Source of the DNA: Linnemannia elongata
Lineage: Eukaryota > Mortierellomycota > Mortierellomycetes > Mortierellales > Mortierellaceae
Length of the DNA stretch: 40,000 nucleotides
Reading direction: 5' to 3'
Assembly (NCBI GenBank): GCA_036320915.1
Contig: JAXBDG010000012.1
Span: 642,501 to 682,500, forward strand
Part shown: positions 9,934 through 19,750 of the stretch, piece after piece
Layout: each line of letters starts with the position of its first letter
Numbering within the stretch: position 1 is the stretch's first letter
Notes under the pieces: generated by a model
Database searches by the model: none
Seen by the model: only the letters and a program-made list of their open reading frames with translations
Told to the model about the DNA's origin: nothing
Made by a program: the position numbers and the translations under genes

Positions 9934-11511
9934 ATGACTACAAGAACACGGAGTAATGCATTGTATTATTGTAGAGTGCTGGACTTTAAGCCATCGAGGA
10001 GGCTAGAGCTCTCGCCCAATGCCTCCGCGTATCAAAAACGCGACCACTACCTCAAGGTTTTCAGAGACCCGCCGAATGCGGAGGAACTGATGCGAAGAAC
10101 CGTTACACCATGTTCGTCTTTTTTTTCCAAGATTGAGTTTGTCTTGAATTAAAATGCTTTTTCATCATATTGATCCTTGGCGAGTTCCTCTCTGTGTTCC
10201 ATAGCTGCCAGTGATACACACGATGCCGTCAGTCAAGAAGTGTCCTTGAGCGGACCGTTTCGCTCGCTACAGTTTAACAACTCTTGCACAAACTGTGAGA
10301 ACATCTTCAAGGCGGTCCTTTTTCTTCACAATCGCATTCCAGAAAAGGCTTACCTGCAAGACGAGACCTATCAATTTGGCTTTACGAAGGACAGCGCTTC
10401 GTTCAAAGAATTGGCAGCGGAACTTGGATCGATCGAACCGTCCCTACGGAATGTCACGCCTCTAGCTCTGGTATCGCTCTACGAGAAAATCATCAAAGAG
10501 CGGAAAGCACTGAGTGATTTTCTTGTAATGGCAACGGGATTTACATGGACAGATACGCGGATGTCGGATATGGCGCTGAGCCTGGTTGAGAATGACAGAG
10601 AGCTACGGGATCGCGAGAATCGACAACAGGCGGTGAAGAGCGAGGCGAAGAGGCAGCAGGTATCGGAGGCCCTGGTTGTCGAGCAACAGGTTGTGGATGC
10701 CATGCTTGGTAACCTGACCGGAAAGAAGCGAGCGTCGCAAGTAGTTGACGAGGTTGGCGAGGATACTGGAGTAACGATCACAAACGATGCCAAAGATGAT
10801 GCCGATGATGATGCCGACGATGATGCCGACCCGCCGCCGCCGCCGCCGCCTGTCGTTCCATCAGAATCAACTCCTACACCAATTTATCGGATCTCGGACG
10901 CGCGTCCCGGCCCTAGTCAGCGAACTGGCGAACCGTCGATCATGCAGCCGGATATTCTCCGTCAAAAAGAGTCCATTCAGTTGAGAGCACCAGCAAGACC
11001 ACCAATGCAGGGACAACACCTCTCATCAGCGAGTGAGTCCACGGATATGGATCCATCATCACCTGTCAAAGTTCAAGGTTCATCAGCCTTTGTGCGCCCG
11101 GCTCCAAGGTTCAAAAGGCGCGCAACGGCGGCTGAGACTGACAGGATATCAGCATTACTTGCTCGTGTGGAAGAGCTCGAGGCGCAGAACCGGCAGCTCA
11201 GAATGGAGATGCTTCAAGTCACGCAGTCAACCCGAAAATCAGTAGACAACATCGACGACGAGCTCCGAGCGTTTAAAAGGCGGAACGTTCAGTCCACCCA
11301 ATCTTTACAGGAACAGCTTACTCTGGTGCAAAGTGAGGTCAAGGTGGTGCAAAGTGAGGTCAAGGTGGTACAAACTCAGGTCAAGCTGGTGCAAGGCCAG
11401 TTTAATCAGATAGACCTTGACGTCTCAGACATCAGTAAGAAGACACGCGATCTTGACAACAGGATCACGACGCTCGATACTAACAATAGATTGAATAAGC
11501 CTTTCACATAG
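9934..11511 (+). CDS. Unknown coiled-coil protein with an acidic/poly-Pro linker
   Basis: Two exons, 9934-10111 and 10205-11511, around a 93-bp intron with GTTCGT donor and CCATAG acceptor. This donor is less common but is the one I found that keeps frame. The spliced protein is 494 residues. Residues 1-150 are a compact unknown domain; about 255-276 is an Asp-rich run followed by seven prolines; 375-490 is coiled coil, with three near-perfect heptads (LVQSEVKVVQ...) at about 435-460 encoded by 21-bp DNA repeats. No enzyme motif is seen. It runs towards the transposase gene on the other strand, stop to stop 148 bp apart. It may be a host gene or a transposon partner protein; I cannot tell. 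Confidence 0.7.
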
Positions 11512-11659
11512 TCGCCATACTCTGTTCCTCCATAAATCTCAAGCCCATTTCTACTTCCAGTAGCAACAAAAGAAGGGTCTTCCTTTGGTCAAGAGTATTA
11601 TTTTTTTCGCTCAGTTTTCAAATGTTTAGTCAGATCGTGGGATGGTTGCCACGTGCGTT

Positions 11660-12691
11660 TTATATCCGATCAAAGTAGGCAGGCTCGTTATGGACAACTC
11701 GAGTTGCATCCCATATAACTCTTGGGGTGAGGTACTCCTCGGGTCCTGGTGGCGCTTTTCCAAAGTAGCTCTGCGTAGTGCTATGCCTACCAAAGCATCG
11801 CAAGAGGTTGCAGAAAAGGACAGCGACCGGGTAGTAGTGACCAATAGGGGAGAGATAAAGCCTCAACTTTTGGCGATAGTTAAGTAGACCAAAGTTGTTG
11901 GAGACAAAGCCAAATGCCCATTCGGCCGAGAGACGGGGACGCCGCATGCTCACATTCCGGGCTTCTTGCTCAGGCGTTAGGATGTTGCCTCTGAAAGCCG
12001 CTTGGACCTCGGGCGACTGACCGTAACCCTCGTCGCCATACACGACCAACTGTCTGCCGGCAGGACAGTGAGCATGCTCAGAGAGGTAATGGCGAATGCT
12101 TGACCTAATGAGCATACCAGCATCGTTGTGCCGACCAGCAAATGGACCGCCTAGATGAATTATGATGCCATCGGGCGTCGAGATTGCTTGATACTTCAAG
12201 CAATGCATCCGCTTGTGACCGCTGTAATACTCCTGCTGATACTCCCCCGGGCGGCAGATCTCCATGCAGGTGCCATCGATGAAGGCGAAGGTCTCTTGTA
12301 GGAGCCCGCCTTTCAGTAGCACGTTATCCATGCATCCGACCAAGAACTCTGAGGTCAAACGGACATGGTCCCAGAGAAGTAGATGCTTCCAGCGCCGGTG
12401 GATGTCGACAAGTATGTGATTGAAGAGGGTAGAGAGGGACGATAGCGGCATGTCAAACAGGATTTTCGATTCTTTCAGACGGTTTGGCCAGGCCAGACGG
12501 TGGAGGACAATGCAGAGACCTTCAAACCGAGAGACTCTCTCTCTGCCTGAAGGGCTGATAATCACTTCAGGGAGGCCAAGATGTTCAGCCATCCAAGCGA
12601 TCTCTTCTAGAGTGAATCGAAAATGCGAGAGAAAGCTGAAGTCATCTTGCAGAATCTGAACAGGGAGTGGTGGGATATTGGGTGCGTCCAT
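11660..12691 (-). CDS. PIF/Harbinger transposase (HARBI1-like DDE nuclease)
   Basis: A 343-residue open frame with no break. Catalytic triad of the DDE_Tnp_4 family: Asp139 in FIDGT, Asp220 in YGDEGY and Glu257 in RPRLSAEWAFG. The family block GHKRMHCLKYQAISTPDG and GPFAGRHNDAG are present. Members cut and paste DNA with 3-bp target duplications, usually with a separate Myb-like partner. I placed the start at 12691 because the preceding minus-strand sequence looks like an untranslated leader; an in-frame ATG at 12853 would add 54 residues of no family character. I did not find terminal inverted repeats by eye, so it may be a domesticated gene or an element with degraded ends. Confidence 0.88.
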   Translation of the reverse strand: MDAPNIPPLPVQILQDDFSFLSHFRFTLEEIAWMAEHLGLPEVIISPSGRERVSRFEGLCIVLHRLAWPNRLKESKILFDMPLSSLSTLFNHILVDIHRRWKHLLLWDHVRLTSEFLVGCMDNVLLKGGLLQETFAFIDGTCMEICRPGEYQQEYYSGHKRMHCLKYQAISTPDGIIIHLGGPFAGRHNDAGMLIRSSIRHYLSEHAHCPAGRQLVVYGDEGYGQSPEVQAAFRGNILTPEQEARNVSMRRPRLSAEWAFGFVSNNFGLLNYRQKLRLYLSPIGHYYPVAVLFCNLLRCFGRHSTTQSYFGKAPPGPEEYLTPRVIWDATRVVHNEPAYFDRI

Positions 12692-13202
12692 GTTGAATGA
12701 AATAGTAGTAACAAGAGGTGCGAGACTTGAAGAAACGAAGGGGACAAAGAGAAAGACGATCTCGTTTGACTCTTCACGAGTCCGTATTAACTTTTGTACA
12801 GTCTGGCTTGCATACGAACCTCTACACATAACGCCACCAAAAGCCACATCCATTTTTGGACAAGTCTTAACGTCACATCCACGTTTGGTTATATTAATCC
12901 TATACGGAACACAATTGCGCTGTCAAAATTTTCCCGAAACTCCCTATTGAGCAGCAACCCTTTTTAATTGACGAAGTGAGATAAACGTGGCTTGGCTGGA
13001 TCACTAAAAGGATCCTGTCTTCGCCAAACTGAATAAACCACTTTCTTTTCCCGTCTCCAGTTTCTCTTGCACTTTTCTCTCACATTCACAGCCCACTCGT
13101 CCATTTATTGCTATTTGACTCTCACTTCTAAATTAGATACACGTCTCTATACACTTGAATACAAAGATCCTCAAACCCAAGCAACCGTGCCTCGTCGTAG
13201 AC
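12692..13202. other. Divergent intergenic region
   Basis: Leader and promoter space between the minus-strand transposase and the plus-strand gene at 13203. CACATCCA(T/C)-TTTGG occurs twice in tandem (12846-12885). A CT-rich leader (13035-13135) precedes the downstream gene. Confidence 0.45.
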
Positions 13203-13661
13203 ATGACCACACCAGCTGTTAAACCAAGAATGCGTGACGACAATGTCAAGGTTTTCCTCATCGGTGTAGGCGTAGGCGCGATTGGCTTGGCAGGAGGGTC
13301 CTTTGCCCTCGCCATAAGCATCGGCATAAACGTCTGTGGGTGTGCTAGTGCTGCGGGTTCGGTTGGTGCTGCTGCGAGTGCTGCTGCGAGTGCTGCTGCA
13401 GGTTCGGTTGGTGCTGCTGCGAGTGCTGCTGCGAGTGCTGCTGCAGGTTCGGTTGGTGCTGCTGCGAGTGCTGCTGCGAGTGCTGCTGCAGGTTCGGTTG
13501 GTGCTGCTGCGAGTGCTGCGAGTGCTGCTGCAGGTTCGGTTGGTGCTGCGGGTCTTTCTGCAGTCAAGGGTCTCTCTGCAGTCAAGGCAGCCAAGCTAGC
13601 GTGCGTTGTTGCCGTTGGAAAAGTAGCCGCAGGCGTGGGAGAAAAGAATCCCATTGGCTAG
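13203..13661 (+). CDS. Small Ala/Gly-repeat membrane protein, unknown
   Basis: 152 residues from the first ATG; the frame extends upstream only to a TTG. Residues 15-45 are a hydrophobic Gly/Ala-rich segment (VFLIGVGVGAIGLAGG) likely to span a membrane. A low-complexity block follows, made of four copies of GSVGAAASAAASAAA (45-bp DNA repeats, the last one shortened), then GSVGAAGLSAVKGLSAVKAA. The composition weakly recalls the Gly/Ala-rich IFI6/IFI27-like family, but I do not claim membership. The opposite strand is also open through the repeat; I favour this strand for its leader and its non-repeat ends. Confidence 0.55.
   Translation: MTTPAVKPRMRDDNVKVFLIGVGVGAIGLAGGSFALAISIGINVCGCASAAGSVGAAASAAASAAAGSVGAAASAAASAAAGSVGAAASAAASAAAGSVGAAASAASAAAGSVGAAGLSAVKGLSAVKAAKLACVVAVGKVAAGVGEKNPIG
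13397..13555 (+). repeat. 45-bp coding minisatellite
   Basis: Tandem GGTTCGGTTGGTGCTGCTGC units of 45 bp, with one 36-bp copy, inside the Ala/Gly gene. Confidence 0.85.
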
Positions 13662-13726
13662 CCCTTTTCATCATAACCTCCTTTCCTATTTCCTATGAAT
13701 AAATTAGTGGATCGTCCGTCGGCAGT

Positions 13727-13812
13727 GATTTTAGCCGATGGTTTTTTTTGTTCAATTAACAAGGAACTTTCAGTCAAAATTTTTATAATTGAACAAGGCA
13801 TCGGTTAAAATC
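13727..13812. repeat. Fold-back hairpin
   Basis: GATTTTAGCCGATG at 13727-13740 is matched by the inverted GATTTTAACCGATG (13812-13799), and TTGTTCAATTA is matched further in. It is an imperfect stem of about 25 bp lying 65 bp after the stop codon of the Ala/Gly gene. It may be a fold-back mini-element or a 3'-end structure. Confidence 0.6.
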
Positions 13813-13896
13813 TTCTCCGCCACACCACTCGCATGTGATTAAAAGTGAAATTGACTGGTTACATGATCCCGTTAAGCAATTCTTATCCGAGTGCCC

Positions 13897-14110
13897 ATCA
13901 CACATGGTTCCGTCAATCAACCCTATTTATTGAGCCCATCGTACTCACTCACACATGGTTCCGTCAACACACATGGTTCCGTCAATCAACCCTATCTATT
14001 GAGCCCATCGTACTCACTCACACATGGTTCCGTCAACACACATGGTTCCGTCAATCTACCCTATCTATTGAGCCCATCGTACTCACTCACACATGGTTCC
14101 GTCAACCAAA
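13897..14110 (+). repeat. 69-bp promoter repeats with six ACACATGGTTCCGTCAA boxes
   Basis: Three 69-bp units, each with a doubled ACACATGGTTCCGTCAA box plus CCCTATCTATTGAGCCCATC. The array ends about 40 bp before the TATA box of the gene at 14320. Two frames stay open through it only because 69 is divisible by three. Confidence 0.85.
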
Positions 14111-14125
14111 TCCTATCTCTGGAAC

Positions 14126-14158
14126 CCATTGGTCATAGAGCAACGCTACATATATAAA
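14126..14158 (+). promoter_or_regulatory. Core promoter: inverted CCAAT and TATA
   Basis: ATTGG (inverted CCAAT) near 14128 and TATATAAA at 14151-14158. Transcription would start roughly 30 bp downstream, leaving a short leader before the intron at 14236. Confidence 0.6.
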
Positions 14159-14235
14159 GCTCGAAAACCCACCGAACAGAAATACAGACAGTTTTGCACA
14201 AACCTTCACAAATACTTACCAGATCTCCAGTCCTC

Positions 14236-14319
14236 GTAAGTGACATGTCTGCATTTCCTTTCAAGTCGCCTTTCATATGAAGATTGTACGGTCATAAAGT
14301 AACATAATGATGCATACAG
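14236..14319 (+). other. 5' UTR intron ending at the ATG
   Basis: GTAAGT at 14236 and CATACAG at 14313-14319 define an 84-bp intron whose last base directly precedes the ATG. No ATG lies between the TATA box and the donor, so the intron is in the untranslated leader. Confidence 0.7.
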
Positions 14320-14595
14320 ATGTCTAGTGTAGCGATACCGCTTAACAAGTGGAAGGAGATACTATCCTACACCGGTACAGTAAGCTCTTCTTATCAAGTA
14401 CACTTCACCAGCGGCGGTGCAAGATATACTGGAGACGTTCCATACAAAAGATATTTTATGGGCTTGAAGGTGTCGGAAGGAACGATGGTGCATGGAGTAG
14501 ACACCTTCACCATGATAGCGCATCAGTCGATTGATGCCTATGGTATTTCTCCAAATTTGGTTGCACATATCGCTCCATACCACCCTCCTCAATAA
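14320..14595 (+). CDS. Small protein of unknown function
   Basis: 91 residues from ATG to TAA, with no signal peptide, membrane segment or known motif. The composition is ordinary for a soluble protein (VHFTSGGARYTGDVPYKRYF, then GLKVSEGTMVHGVDTF). The full set of promoter repeats, CCAAT, TATA and leader intron upstream argues that it is a real expressed gene. Confidence 0.65.
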   Translation: MSSVAIPLNKWKEILSYTGTVSSSYQVHFTSGGARYTGDVPYKRYFMGLKVSEGTMVHGVDTFTMIAHQSIDAYGISPNLVAHIAPYHPPQ

Positions 14596-14965
14596 ACCCA
14601 AATGACCGTACAGCTTACCCTCCACCATTCCCTCCACCTCAAGGAGCACCAAAATAACGGCTCAAGTAAGGGGGTGTCTAAAGCTGAGCTGCCAATCAAA
14701 TTAATTATACACGGATGAATAAATAACCCAAATATTTCCTCAAATGCAAGAATACCTTTTTCCCTTGCCTCCATTCCACCTTGACTCACATATCCTGCCT
14801 GCCAAAGAACGAATATGATTGGCCTATCGAAAAGAAATAGACAACCATTAGCTTCCCTTAAATGCATTGCATCTAAAGAAATTTATGGCACGGACTGCAT
14901 TTAAAGAAAATCAGACTGATATAATACTTGCCTCTTTCTTAGTGTGCTCGTTGCTTAGTTAGAGA
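14596..14965. other. Intergenic, no gene seen
   Basis: 3' flank of the small gene and host DNA up to the Helitron end. The minus strand leaving the Helitron 3' end reads TCTCTAACTAAG, similar to a Helitron 5' start, but nothing further supports an element there. Confidence 0.4.
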
Positions 14966-15225
14966 CTAGCAAGTGCCCGCGGCTACGCCGCGGGAGCTGA
15001 ACCGTTTTCTCAACTCCCAGGTTTTGGTGTTTACGTGCCAGAGGTGTTGCCAGCCTGGGGGTTTATCCTCATTCATTTTGTATGTGTTTTGATTACAAAG
15101 TGGAAAAATTTATTCAAAAAAAAATGTGACCAATCAAAAAGGATAAGAGGTATTGAAGTATGATTTTTGGGCCCTTCCAACATTAAAATACATATATATG
15201 ATCGATTCTATGGTGTTTGCTACGA

Positions 15226-17040
15226 TTACATGACTCTCTTATTCACAACCTTTCTAGTGTACGTGCCTTCGAGCCCGAGGATGCTGCCATCGATGATAAG
15301 AACCTTGATATTTCTTTCTTCTGTGCATCGAGAAAGTGAAACATAAAGCTGCCCGTGTGTGAATACAGGAGTAGGCAGATAGAGTCCGACATTTTCGAGG
15401 GTCTGCCCTTGGGACTTGTTGATCGTCATAGCAAAGCCGGGCCTGACCGGGAACTGTCGTCTCTTGAATATGATCGGGGAGGTCTTATCAGCTGTAGTTA
15501 AAATTGACACTCGTGGGATGAAGACCAAGTCGGTGGTAAAAGGTCCCGTTAGGATTGTTGCCATGATGCAGCGTGGCTTGAGGCAGCGGACGATCAACCA
15601 AGTTCCGTTGCAAAGTCCTTTTTTTTGGTCCACGTTTTGGAGAAGAATGATTGGCATGCCAACTTTCAGCACCAGCCTGTGGGGAGGTAATCCAGTGGGG
15701 TCCAAAGAGTTGAGGTACTCCGTAGGATAGTTGGCGACCCCGTTGGTATCTGAATCTGGAATCGAGTCTTGGCCAAGGTACTCTGTTGCCTCGCCAGGAA
15801 ATAATGTGGTCGCAAGGTCGTTCATATGATTGCCATCCTTGTTCAGTGTTGTCAAATAGCGGTGCGCTTGATGTCTTCATGTGTAAAGTTGCCGTTGGAG
15901 ATATTGGGGTATATGGTGCGAATAAGTTGGATCTCGTGTTCGTTATTGTTATTGGGTCCATGTGTCGTAAAAAGGATATGGTCGGGAATCCTAATATTAT
16001 AATCAGAGTCGTCAAAGGAAAATATCTGCTCCTTGCCCTCACCGACTTGTAGTAAAAAATCGACAATTGAAAAAGGGCTGGTCTCGTTCGCCTTGACTCG
16101 CATATTACGAGTTAGCTTGAGTGTCTTGACCTTGGGCCAAATGGTGCTAGACATCTTTAGACACGCCCCTCGATCTGAGACTGAGATCCATGAGCAACCA
16201 CCGGCAACACCTGTCGAAAGTCACCACCGAACACGACAATCTTTCCGCCGAAAGGAACCAAGGGCTGTTCCATAATATGTCAAACGATCCGGTCCACTGA
16301 CTCAAAGACATGTCGACGCATCATCGGTGCCTCGTCCCGGATGATGAGGTCGGCCGCGTGGATAATGGATCCGACTTGTTGCTCGCGGGTAATATCGCAG
16401 GTCGAGTCTTTGAAAACTGGAATGGAGACCTTGAACACAGAGGGTTTGGCACACCCACCATGAAGGATCGGAGCTGCTATACCGGACAATGTAAGGACAA
16501 CAACGTTATTTATCATAACACCAATGGTTTGTTCAATCAGTGTGTTGTAGAGAAAGGATTTGCCGGTGCCGAAATGTATCGCAGAGGGTATTATTGACGG
16601 TGCGGGGAAGTTCAAAGCTGGTGGCACCCTTGACATTCAAAAGGAGAGTTCGGAGACAGAACCTCTCGCCATCCTTAGGGTGGACAATTTAGATTTGGGT
16701 AATCTTGGGGATGTGCTTTTTTTCCCCTTCTTCCACTTGTGGTTGTTTTGGTCGTAGGTGACACGATCATGAACTCAGCGTATGTAAAATTATGTGCGTC
16801 TCTATCCTCTTGGTTCAGTTTGGAGTAGACCCTCAGCTGACTTTTCGTTGTTATGGAGGGAAACACGAAGTAGATCCACGTATTTATTACAGGTGCGCTG
16901 TGCTGGCTTGGGAGATGGACCTGCATACGTTGCACAGCAGACGAATGGCCGTGTAAAGGATATCCGAGAATGTGCCACATGCACACATGCTCAATGAGGC
17001 ATCTCATATCGCGAAATTAGCGAATCTCGTTGCATGGAGG
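15226..17040 (-). pseudogene. Helitron Pif1-type helicase, broken
   Basis: Read on the minus strand. Near 16990-16900 is CMWHILGYPLHGHSSAVQ, typical just before the helicase domain; near 16570-16556 a decayed Walker A (GTGKS); then Walker B-like LIIRDEAPMM; near 15420-15330 motifs V and VI (PGFAMTINKSQGQTLE, HGQLYVSLSR). Stops and frameshifts separate the blocks; one single-base loss at about 15854 is evident by comparison with element B. Pif1 helicases unwind DNA during rolling-circle transposition. This copy cannot make a full enzyme. Confidence 0.88.
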
Positions 17041-17499
17041 TTCCTAATATAAAAACGATGGTAAGAAAAATGTAGAGAGTGAGAAAAGCAAGGAGTTGCA
17101 ATGGTCAGACTTTAAGAGGAAAAAATGCCCAAAAGAACTACCTCCATACTTGCTTCATTTTTTTTTGGTCTGCACTGGTTGAGCCTTAACCAGTGGTAGC
17201 GGTGCTGAACCCTTTAGCGGTAGTTGCAGCGGAGTTAGATCTTGGTGTGGTGGCTGTGGCGGCGCTGGTGTTGGTGCTGATGGATGCAGAATAAGACGAT
17301 GAGGTTTGGCCAGTGGAGGCAAACAGAAGAAACTTCAATTTTTCGAGACCGGTCCTGGCTCTGTCCGGTCCTTTTTAAAAATGGAAAAAAGATGAAAATG
17401 TAAGTAAGTCCATTGATGCTTTGACTTTTGTGCTGCGAGACCATTTTTTCTTCTTTTGCTTTAATAAAAAAGAAAGAAAAAAACGTAAGTACTACAGGC

Positions 17500-17582
17500 A
17501 CACCTATGGATGTACTTGTGGAAGTATTTCACCACAGGGAGCGAAGAACATATCTTGACATTGAGATGGGCACTGTACTTGA
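17500..17582 (-). pseudogene. Helitron Rep-region remnant
   Basis: The minus-strand translation AHLNVKICSSLPVVKYFHKY matches the Helitron block AHINVE...VKY-KYI-KG found in the replicase part. Only this short piece remains, with a changed frame relative to its neighbours. Confidence 0.6.
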
Positions 17583-17922
17583 TTGTCAGCCAAAGGTTAG
17601 TGGAAACATCAGGGTTGGATCAGTGACATTCATGATAGTTGCATTGTGGTTGCGTGCGTCGTCTGTGTTGCAGCGCCTGCGTTTCTTGAGGGTAGTGAGC
17701 CCTTTACCATGCGCTGCAGCCACCGGACCAAGAATCATCGGAAGGCTCAAAGAGGACTGTTGCCTGCGATAAGTAGGAAAAATAACCTGGAGGTTAAGGA
17801 TGACCATAAATGAGTATATAAAAAGAACATAGCTGCATGCAGACACTGACATAGACTTACTTTGCGACAGCGACAGCGGTAGAACTGGTGCGGGTAGAAA
17901 CAGACGTGGATGGTTTGCCCAT
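17583..17922 (-). pseudogene. Spliced gene fragment carried by Helitron A
   Basis: ATG at 17922 opens a Ser/Thr/Ala-rich exon with a GTAAGT donor (starting 17861). An acceptor TCGCAG at about 17770 leads to a second exon with NATIMNVTDPTLMFPLTFG, stopped by TGA at 17583. The same two exons with the same splice sites occur in element B at 25528-25908. The origin is unknown: a captured host gene or an N-terminal part of the Helitron protein. Confidence 0.5.
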
Positions 17923-18299
17923 TTGAAGAAGATAAAGCTTGAGACTGTCGAAGATGTGTCAAAATGTAACCAAAGGGTAAGAGAAATTGGAACTGATACT
18001 GGTAGTATGTAAAACAGCTGGGGAACAGAAAATGGTGAGAAAGAAGCTGGGGTGCCTTTATTGGTCCTTATACGGATATATACATGAGGACTAAGAGCTG
18101 CCCTTTGTAAAGAATGATGAGCGAAGTTGAGATGCAACATTCTGTAATATAATTGTGAGACGCTTTTCTAAAGAATCAACTCAACCTTTACACTCTCCTT
18201 AGGCCAACACATACCGTTACTCTGCTGTTCATTGATCATGTTCAGTAGAATAGTGTCTGGGGTCTTCTTCTTGTTCTTCCTTGTGGTTTAAGTGCTCGC

Positions 18300-18540
18300 G
18301 TCTTCACGTTTGTCGAAGCCAATCTGCGTCCTCGTTACCGTTCATGCCGTGCTGTCCTCGTGCGTGTGTGATGCCATGCTGCATTCTCATGTCTGTCCTT
18401 GCCATGCTGCTTCCTCATGTCTGTCCATGCCATGCTGATGCTGGTGGATATTTGTTGTTGTTGCGCGTTGCGCTGCATCCTCGTGCGTGTGCGATGCCAT
18501 GCTGCTTCCTCTGTTAGGATGCCATGCTGCTTTCTCTGTT
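18300..18540 (-). repeat. CATGGCATGGACAGACATGA-type repeats of Helitron A
   Basis: Degenerate tandem units, read on the plus strand as CATGTCTGTCCATGCCATGC, equal to the longer array at 24866-25060 in element B. Confidence 0.7.
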
Positions 18541-18781
18541 GATGTTGATGGATGTTTGTTGTTGTAATCGTAAAGGGGGTGAATAAAAAAAAGTAGTTGA
18601 GGGTTAAAAAAAAAAAGGGACCTTATTCATAACATGATATCAAGAATGGACACCTCGTCGTTGTGCAATTATGCAATTTTGGGCGGGAAGAAACTATGCA
18701 ATTATAGAAAATTGATGCAAATCATGTGATATCATCTCTACTATACTAAAAAAATAGTGTTTTTTTTGCTAAATCACGTGA

Positions 18782-19750
18782 GGGCGGAGCCCGAACGAAA
18801 GAAAAGAAAATTGTGAGGGCGGAGCCCGAACCAGTATCTTGCGCGGAGCGCGCCTGCGCGAAGCGCCAGTATTTTGCGCGGAGCGCCAGTACTTTGTGAG
18901 GGCGGAGCCCGAGCTATGGCTCCCCTTGCGCGAAGAGCCCGGAAGAAGAGGGTGTGAGGGCGTAGCCCGAACTAGGGGGGCTATCTTGCGCGGAGCGCGG
19001 TGGTATTTTGCGCGAAGCGCCAGTACTTTGTGAGGGCGGAGCCCGAGCTATGGCTCCCCTTGCGCGAAGAGCACGGAAGAAGAATATGTGAGGGCGTAGC
19101 CCGAACTTGGGGGGTTATTTTGCTCAAAGCACCGGTATTTTGTGAGGGCGGAACCCGAGCTATGGGCCCCCTTGCGCGAAGAGCACGGAAGAAGAGGGTG
19201 TGAGGGCGTAGCCCGAACTAAAGGAACAATCACGGCCAAAGTGCCAGAATTTTGTGAGGGCGTAGCCCGAACCAGGGGACCTATCTTGCCCAAAGCACAA
19301 CCAGCAAGGGTATCCTGCTGGAAGCGCACGGAAGAAGAGGGTGTGAGGGCGTAGCCCGAACTAAAGGAACAATCACGGCCGAAGTGCCAGTATTTTGTGA
19401 GGGCGTAGCCTGAACCAGGGGGACTATCTTGCCCAAAACGCCCATATTTTGTGAGGGCGAAGCCCGAACCAGTATCTTGCGCAAATTGCACGGAAGAAGA
19501 GGATGTGAGGGCGTAGCCCGAACTAAAGGAACAGTCAAGGCCAAAGTGCCAGTATTTTGTGAGGGCGTAGCCCGAGCTGTGTGAACCTTGGCACCGGCTG
19601 CGGCAAAATGGATGGAGTGCTTTAGCGCGACCATCAAGGTCATCTTGCGCGAAGCGCGCGGGGAAGAAGAAGGTGTGAGGGCATAGCCCGAACCAGATGC
19701 ACTAACTTGCGCGAAGCGCGCTCACGGAAGAGGATGAGGGCGTAGCCCGA
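18782..19750 (+). repeat. Mini-hairpin array of El1
   Basis: About 16 copies of GGGC-G(G/T/A)A-GCCC and about 7 of GCGC-G(A/G)A-GCGC, mostly 53-60 bp apart, inside a unit like TTTTGTGAGGGCGTAGCCCG. Both stem types keep a G-N-A triloop. Frames open across it (repeated SSGYALT-like peptides) are by-products. Confidence 0.88.

Larger units (their letters stand above)
14966..18734 (-). mobile_element. Helitron A, decayed, minus strand
   Basis: The minus-strand 3' end is canonical: hairpin CCCGCGGCGTAGCCGCGGG, then 7 nt, then CTAG, with T following. The body matches element B at 24643-27740 over most of its length (helicase remnants, captured exons, CATGGCATGGACAGACATGA repeats). The 5' part is interrupted at 18734 by the Helitron array; a likely continuation is the 5'-end-like piece at 34218-34284. 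It is not autonomous because its helicase is frameshifted and its Rep part is almost gone. Confidence 0.85.

Noticed and set aside
13133..13654. Minus-strand Ala/Pro-rich frame opposite the Ala/Gly gene
   Set aside because: Shadow of the 45-bp repeat; the plus strand has the leader, the ATG and a membrane segment outside the repeat.
14920..14965. Another Helitron starting TCTCTAACTAAG just beyond the 3' end of A (minus strand)
   Set aside because: Only the first few bases resemble a Helitron start; no further similarity to A, B or El copies and no matching 3' end to the left.
19048..19643. Open frames through the hairpin arrays giving repeated SSGYALT-like peptides
   Set aside because: They arise from the 53-60 bp repeat on the minus strand, shift frame between copies and have no domain or splice context. 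The equal frames in El2-El4 were rejected for the same reason.
18782..19750. Regular short palindromic repeats resembling a CRISPR array
   Set aside because: The spacers are related to each other, the repeats vary in stem sequence, the array lies inside a eukaryotic Helitron and there are no cas genes. It is a hairpin minisatellite.
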